From the NCBI GenBank assembly GCA_030427085.1, contig JAUHXH010000002.1:434001-498000 (forward strand): a stretch of DNA of 64,000 nt. Direction: 5' to 3'. Of this stretch, positions 61,289-64,000 are shown piece by piece. This DNA comes from Gammaproteobacteria bacterium (GTDB taxonomy: Bacteria > Pseudomonadota > Gammaproteobacteria > Pseudomonadales > Halieaceae). How positions within the stretch are numbered: the first letter of the stretch is position 1; the number at the start of each line of letters is the position of its first letter. The translations under genes and the position numbers were made by a program. A model generated the notes under the pieces. That model saw nothing but the letters and a program-made list of their open reading frames with translations, was not told the DNA's origin and did not search any database.

Positions 61289-63010
61289 ATGAGTCAGAAA
61301 GAAATTATCGCCAGTCTGCCCAGCCATCTGCGCCCCTTTGTGGAAGTGCAGCATTACGATCGATATACACCGCGCGATCACGCGGTGTGGCGTTTTGTGA
61401 TGAAGCACCTCAGCGATCACTTGTCTCGCACGGCGCACCCGGTTTACATGGAGGGCCTGGCCCGCACCGGAATCGCGCTGGATCACATCCCCTCCATCGA
61501 CGAAATGAATGATTGTCTGGCCCGTCTGGGCTGGCGAGCGGTGGTGGTGGACGGCTTTATACCACCCGCTATTTTTATGGAGTTTCAGGCGCTGAAGGTG
61601 CTGGTGATCGCGCTGGATATGCGTACGGTGGAACACATTTTCTACACGCCGGCGCCGGATATCGTGCACGAGTCTGCCGGTCACGCGCCGTTCATCGTTG
61701 ACGTCGATTACGCGGAGTTTTTGCAGCGCTTCGGGGAAATTGGCATGAAGGCGATTTCCACGCGGGAGGATTTCGAGCTATACGAAGCGGTGCGCCATCT
61801 GTCCATCCTGAAAGAAAGCCCCGGTAGCACGCCTGAGGAGGTCGCCGCGGCGGAAGCGCATCTGAATGAGCTGGCCGCGCGCGATACCCAGCCTTCCGAA
61901 GCCAGCCTGCTGACACGTCTGCACTGGTGGACGGTGGAGTACGGCCTGGTAGGTGAGGTGGAGGATTACCGTATCTTCGGGGCCGGCTTGTTGTCGTCCC
62001 TGGGCGAGAGCCGCCACTGTCTGGATGACAAGCAGGTGAAGAAATTGCCACTGACGGTGAATGCGGTCAGCACCCCCTACGACATCACCAACGAGCAACC
62101 GCAGTTATTCGTCACCAAAAGTTGCAAGCACTTGAGCCAGGTGCTGGAAGAGTTTGCCGCCTCCATGTGCTTTAAACGCGGCGGTGCGGAATCGCTGAAG
62201 AAAGCGGTGAAGGCGGCCAGCGTCTGCACTGCGCGTTACGACTCGGGCGTGCAGGTGGCGGGGGTGTTCGACGAGGTCTTGTGCGACGCGGTGGGCAATG
62301 CCATTTACCTGCACACCACCGGTCCCAGCCAGGTCGCCTTCCGTGACCGAGAAATATTCGGTCACGGCACAGAGCACCATGCGGAGGGCTTTGGTTCGCC
62401 CATCGGCCTGCTGAAGGATTTCAGCCGCTGCCTGTCGCACTACACGGTAGACGAGTTGAAGGCACACAACATTGTGGTCGGCGAGACGGTGCGGCTGGAG
62501 TTCCTGTCCGGCATTACGGTCGAGGGGCGGTTGCGGGAGATTCACCGTCAGGAGCACCTGAATCTGTTGCTCAGCTTTGACGACTGCACTGTCACCGCGC
62601 TCGACGGGCGCGTGTTGTTTGATCCCGCCTGGGGTTGCTATGACATGGCCGTGGGCGGCGCCATCGAGTCGGTGTACGGCGGTACCGCAGATCGTGAAAC
62701 TTATCAGCTCTATAAGGCGCGGCCTTCCACAGTAACGCCTCAGGCGAGGCACGACGAAGTCCTGATGGCACTCTATCAACGGATTGCGGCGTTGGCGCCG
62801 GACGACGATGCGTTCGCCATCCACCGGGAGTGCGCGGCCTATCCCGATGAGTGGCTGCTGCGTGCTGAATTATTGGTGGTAGCGGAGCGCGCAGGCGACG
62901 CCAAATTGCTCAGCGCCCTGTGTGACGACCTCGCGGCAATTCGTGCCCGCCGGTCAGACCTCGGCGAAGTGCTGGAGCTGGCGTTGGCCACGGTGCCTGC
63001 CGCGGCCTGA
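61289..63010 (+). CDS. Aromatic amino-acid hydroxylase (phenylalanine 4-monooxygenase family), long form
   Basis: 573-residue pterin-dependent iron enzyme. The iron triad is His127 and His132 in HESAGHAPF and Glu217 in WWTVEYGL. Residues 1-300 correspond to bacterial PhhA (about 260-270 residues), but a C-terminal part of about 270 residues follows, containing HGTEHHAEGFGSPIGLLKD, a beta-rich stretch (LEFLSGITVEGRLREI) and a helical end. Similar long forms are known in several bacteria. Converts phenylalanine to tyrosine; with maiA nearby this would feed the homogentisate route. The reaction on tryptophan cannot be excluded. ATG 61289 follows AGGAG. Confidence 0.87.
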   Translation: MSQKEIIASLPSHLRPFVEVQHYDRYTPRDHAVWRFVMKHLSDHLSRTAHPVYMEGLARTGIALDHIPSIDEMNDCLARLGWRAVVVDGFIPPAIFMEFQALKVLVIALDMRTVEHIFYTPAPDIVHESAGHAPFIVDVDYAEFLQRFGEIGMKAISTREDFELYEAVRHLSILKESPGSTPEEVAAAEAHLNELAARDTQPSEASLLTRLHWWTVEYGLVGEVEDYRIFGAGLLSSLGESRHCLDDKQVKKLPLTVNAVSTPYDITNEQPQLFVTKSCKHLSQVLEEFAASMCFKRGGAESLKKAVKAASVCTARYDSGVQVAGVFDEVLCDAVGNAIYLHTTGPSQVAFRDREIFGHGTEHHAEGFGSPIGLLKDFSRCLSHYTVDELKAHNIVVGETVRLEFLSGITVEGRLREIHRQEHLNLLLSFDDCTVTALDGRVLFDPAWGCYDMAVGGAIESVYGGTADRETYQLYKARPSTVTPQARHDEVLMALYQRIAALAPDDDAFAIHRECAAYPDEWLLRAELLVVAERAGDAKLLSALCDDLAAIRARRSDLGEVLELALATVPAAA

Positions 63011-63113
63011 GCCACGCCGCTGGCATCTTTTCCCAAGCCGGTGGCGCCCCAGCCCATGCGGACCCCGCTGGCCTCGTCTATCCTGTTGCGCTGACTCAAT
63101 CTGGAGAACTGGC

Positions 63114-64000
63114 ATGTCGCTGGATTTCGATAGTGCCCGCCTGCCCAACCCTCACATCAACGAGGATCATGACGCCTGGCGCGACCACCTGCGTCGCTTT
63201 ATCGACCGGGAAATCATGCCCCACGCCGACGACTGGGACGAAGCCGGCCACATCCCCGATGAACTGTGGCCGAAGGCCGCAGAGGTTGGGCTGTTGGGCA
63301 TGGGCTATCCCGAGGAATTCGGCGGTACCACTGAAGGCATTGATGTCTGGCACCAGTGGATCACCAACGAGGAGCTGGCCCGAATCGGCGTGGGAGGCAT
63401 TACCGCCTCGCTCATGGTTCACGGCATCGGCCTGCCGCCTGTCATCAATTGGGGCAGCCAGGCGCTGAAAGAACAAGTGGCGCCGCCTGTCCTGCGCGGT
63501 GAAAAAAATATCTCCCTGGGTATTACGGAGCCCGGTGCTGGCTCGGATGTGGCACAGCTCACCACCACCGCGGTTCGCGACGGTGACGACTTCATTGTTA
63601 ACGGCTCCAAAACCTACATCACCGGCGGCATGCGCGCCGACTGGGTGTCCACTGCCGTGCGCACCGGGGGAGAAGGGGGGCGCGGTGTGTCGATGCTCTT
63701 GATTCCCACCGACGCGCCGGGCTTCAGCCGCACGGCGTTGGACCGCAAGCAGGGCTGGTGGGCCTCCGACACCGCGACCCTGCACTTCGACAATGTGCGC
63801 GTACCGGCGACCAACCTGATCGGCGAGGAAAACCAGGGCTTTCTGGTCATCATGACCAACTTCAACGGTGAACGGATGGCCATGGCCACCCAAATGGAGG
63901 CGATGGCGCGGGTCTGCCTTGAAGAGGCAGTCAGCTGGGCGCAGGAACGCCGCACCTTTGGTAAGCGACTCGCGGACCATCAGGTGATTCGCCATAAAAT
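63114..64000 (+). CDS. Acyl-CoA dehydrogenase, N-terminal part
   Basis: First 295 residues of an acyl-CoA dehydrogenase, cut by the window end. The N-terminal helical domain (WRDHLRRFIDREIMPHADDWDE), the middle beta-domain (ISLGITEPGAGSDVAQLTTTAVRDGDDFIVNGSKTYIT, with the FAD-binding T-E-P-x-x-G-S-D), and the start of the C-terminal helical domain (QERRTFGKRLADHQVIRHK) are visible. The catalytic base lies beyond the window. ATG 63114 follows GGAG. Chain length specificity is unknown. It sits 103 bases after the hydroxylase gene on the same strand. Confidence 0.93.
   Translation, partial: MSLDFDSARLPNPHINEDHDAWRDHLRRFIDREIMPHADDWDEAGHIPDELWPKAAEVGLLGMGYPEEFGGTTEGIDVWHQWITNEELARIGVGGITASLMVHGIGLPPVINWGSQALKEQVAPPVLRGEKNISLGITEPGAGSDVAQLTTTAVRDGDDFIVNGSKTYITGGMRADWVSTAVRTGGEGGRGVSMLLIPTDAPGFSRTALDRKQGWWASDTATLHFDNVRVPATNLIGEENQGFLVIMTNFNGERMAMATQMEAMARVCLEEAVSWAQERRTFGKRLADHQVIRHK

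Overview
The window is a gene-dense, GC-rich stretch of a Gram-negative chromosome with 58 protein-coding genes, two of them cut by the window ends. I saw no tRNA, rRNA, CRISPR array, insertion sequence or prophage. The gene mix suggests a marine gammaproteobacterium, perhaps Cellvibrionales/Halieaceae-like: LptE, Hsp33 next to PEP carboxykinase, RND efflux, exosortase-type PEP-CTERM proteins, UrcA, TonB-dependent uptake with secreted hydrolases, and an ImuA/ImuB mutasome. The family-level placement is inference.

Layout. 1-9.7 kb: the tail of rpe and small metabolic genes (GFA-type protein, nitronate monooxygenase-like enzyme, two glutathione transferases, a LysR regulator), the first PEP-CTERM protein, a methyltransferase, an acetyltransferase, MarC and a beta-carbonic anhydrase. 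9.7-15 kb: an exported amidohydrolase, imuB with a LexA box, and a DUF885 lipoprotein. 14.7-18.7 kb: a second PEP-CTERM protein followed by a PrsT-like TPR lipoprotein. 18.7-24 kb: small membrane and TPR proteins, a one-domain voltage-gated ion channel, and imuA with its own LexA box. 23-30 kb: the housekeeping run leuS-lptE-holA, then pckA and hslO. 30-36 kb: a flavin-dependent oxidoreductase, an MBL-fold protein with a changed metal motif, an EamA exporter coupled to a PHA-system protein, an orphan lipoprotein, and an AraC/patatin-like pair. 36.5-43.6 kb: an RND pump divergent from an AraC regulator, followed by a di-iron ferritin-like protein. 43.7-48.8 kb: outer-membrane protein, MscS channel, ZIP transporter, ICMT-like methyltransferase, ferrochelatase and an UrcA protein. 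48.9-60 kb: an apparent catabolic island (amidohydrolase, carboxylesterase, CocE/NonD hydrolase, TonB-dependent receptor, two M20-type hydrolases). 60-64 kb: aromatic amino-acid catabolism (maleylacetoacetate isomerase, MarR regulator, aromatic amino-acid hydroxylase) and the start of an acyl-CoA dehydrogenase.

The strongest non-coding signal links the two PEP-CTERM genes, which lie 10 kb apart. Each has a near-consensus sigma-54 promoter 50-57 bases before its start. Each also has the same imperfect dyad TGTCA-N7-TTACA 70-80 bases further upstream. With the PrsT homologue next to one of them, this looks like a sigma-54/enhancer-binding-protein regulon for exosortase substrates. Other notable signals are the separated, individually LexA-boxed imuA and imuB; 21-base repeats in the RND/AraC divergent region; palindromes in front of the hydrolase island; and an M20-family protein lacking two expected zinc ligands.
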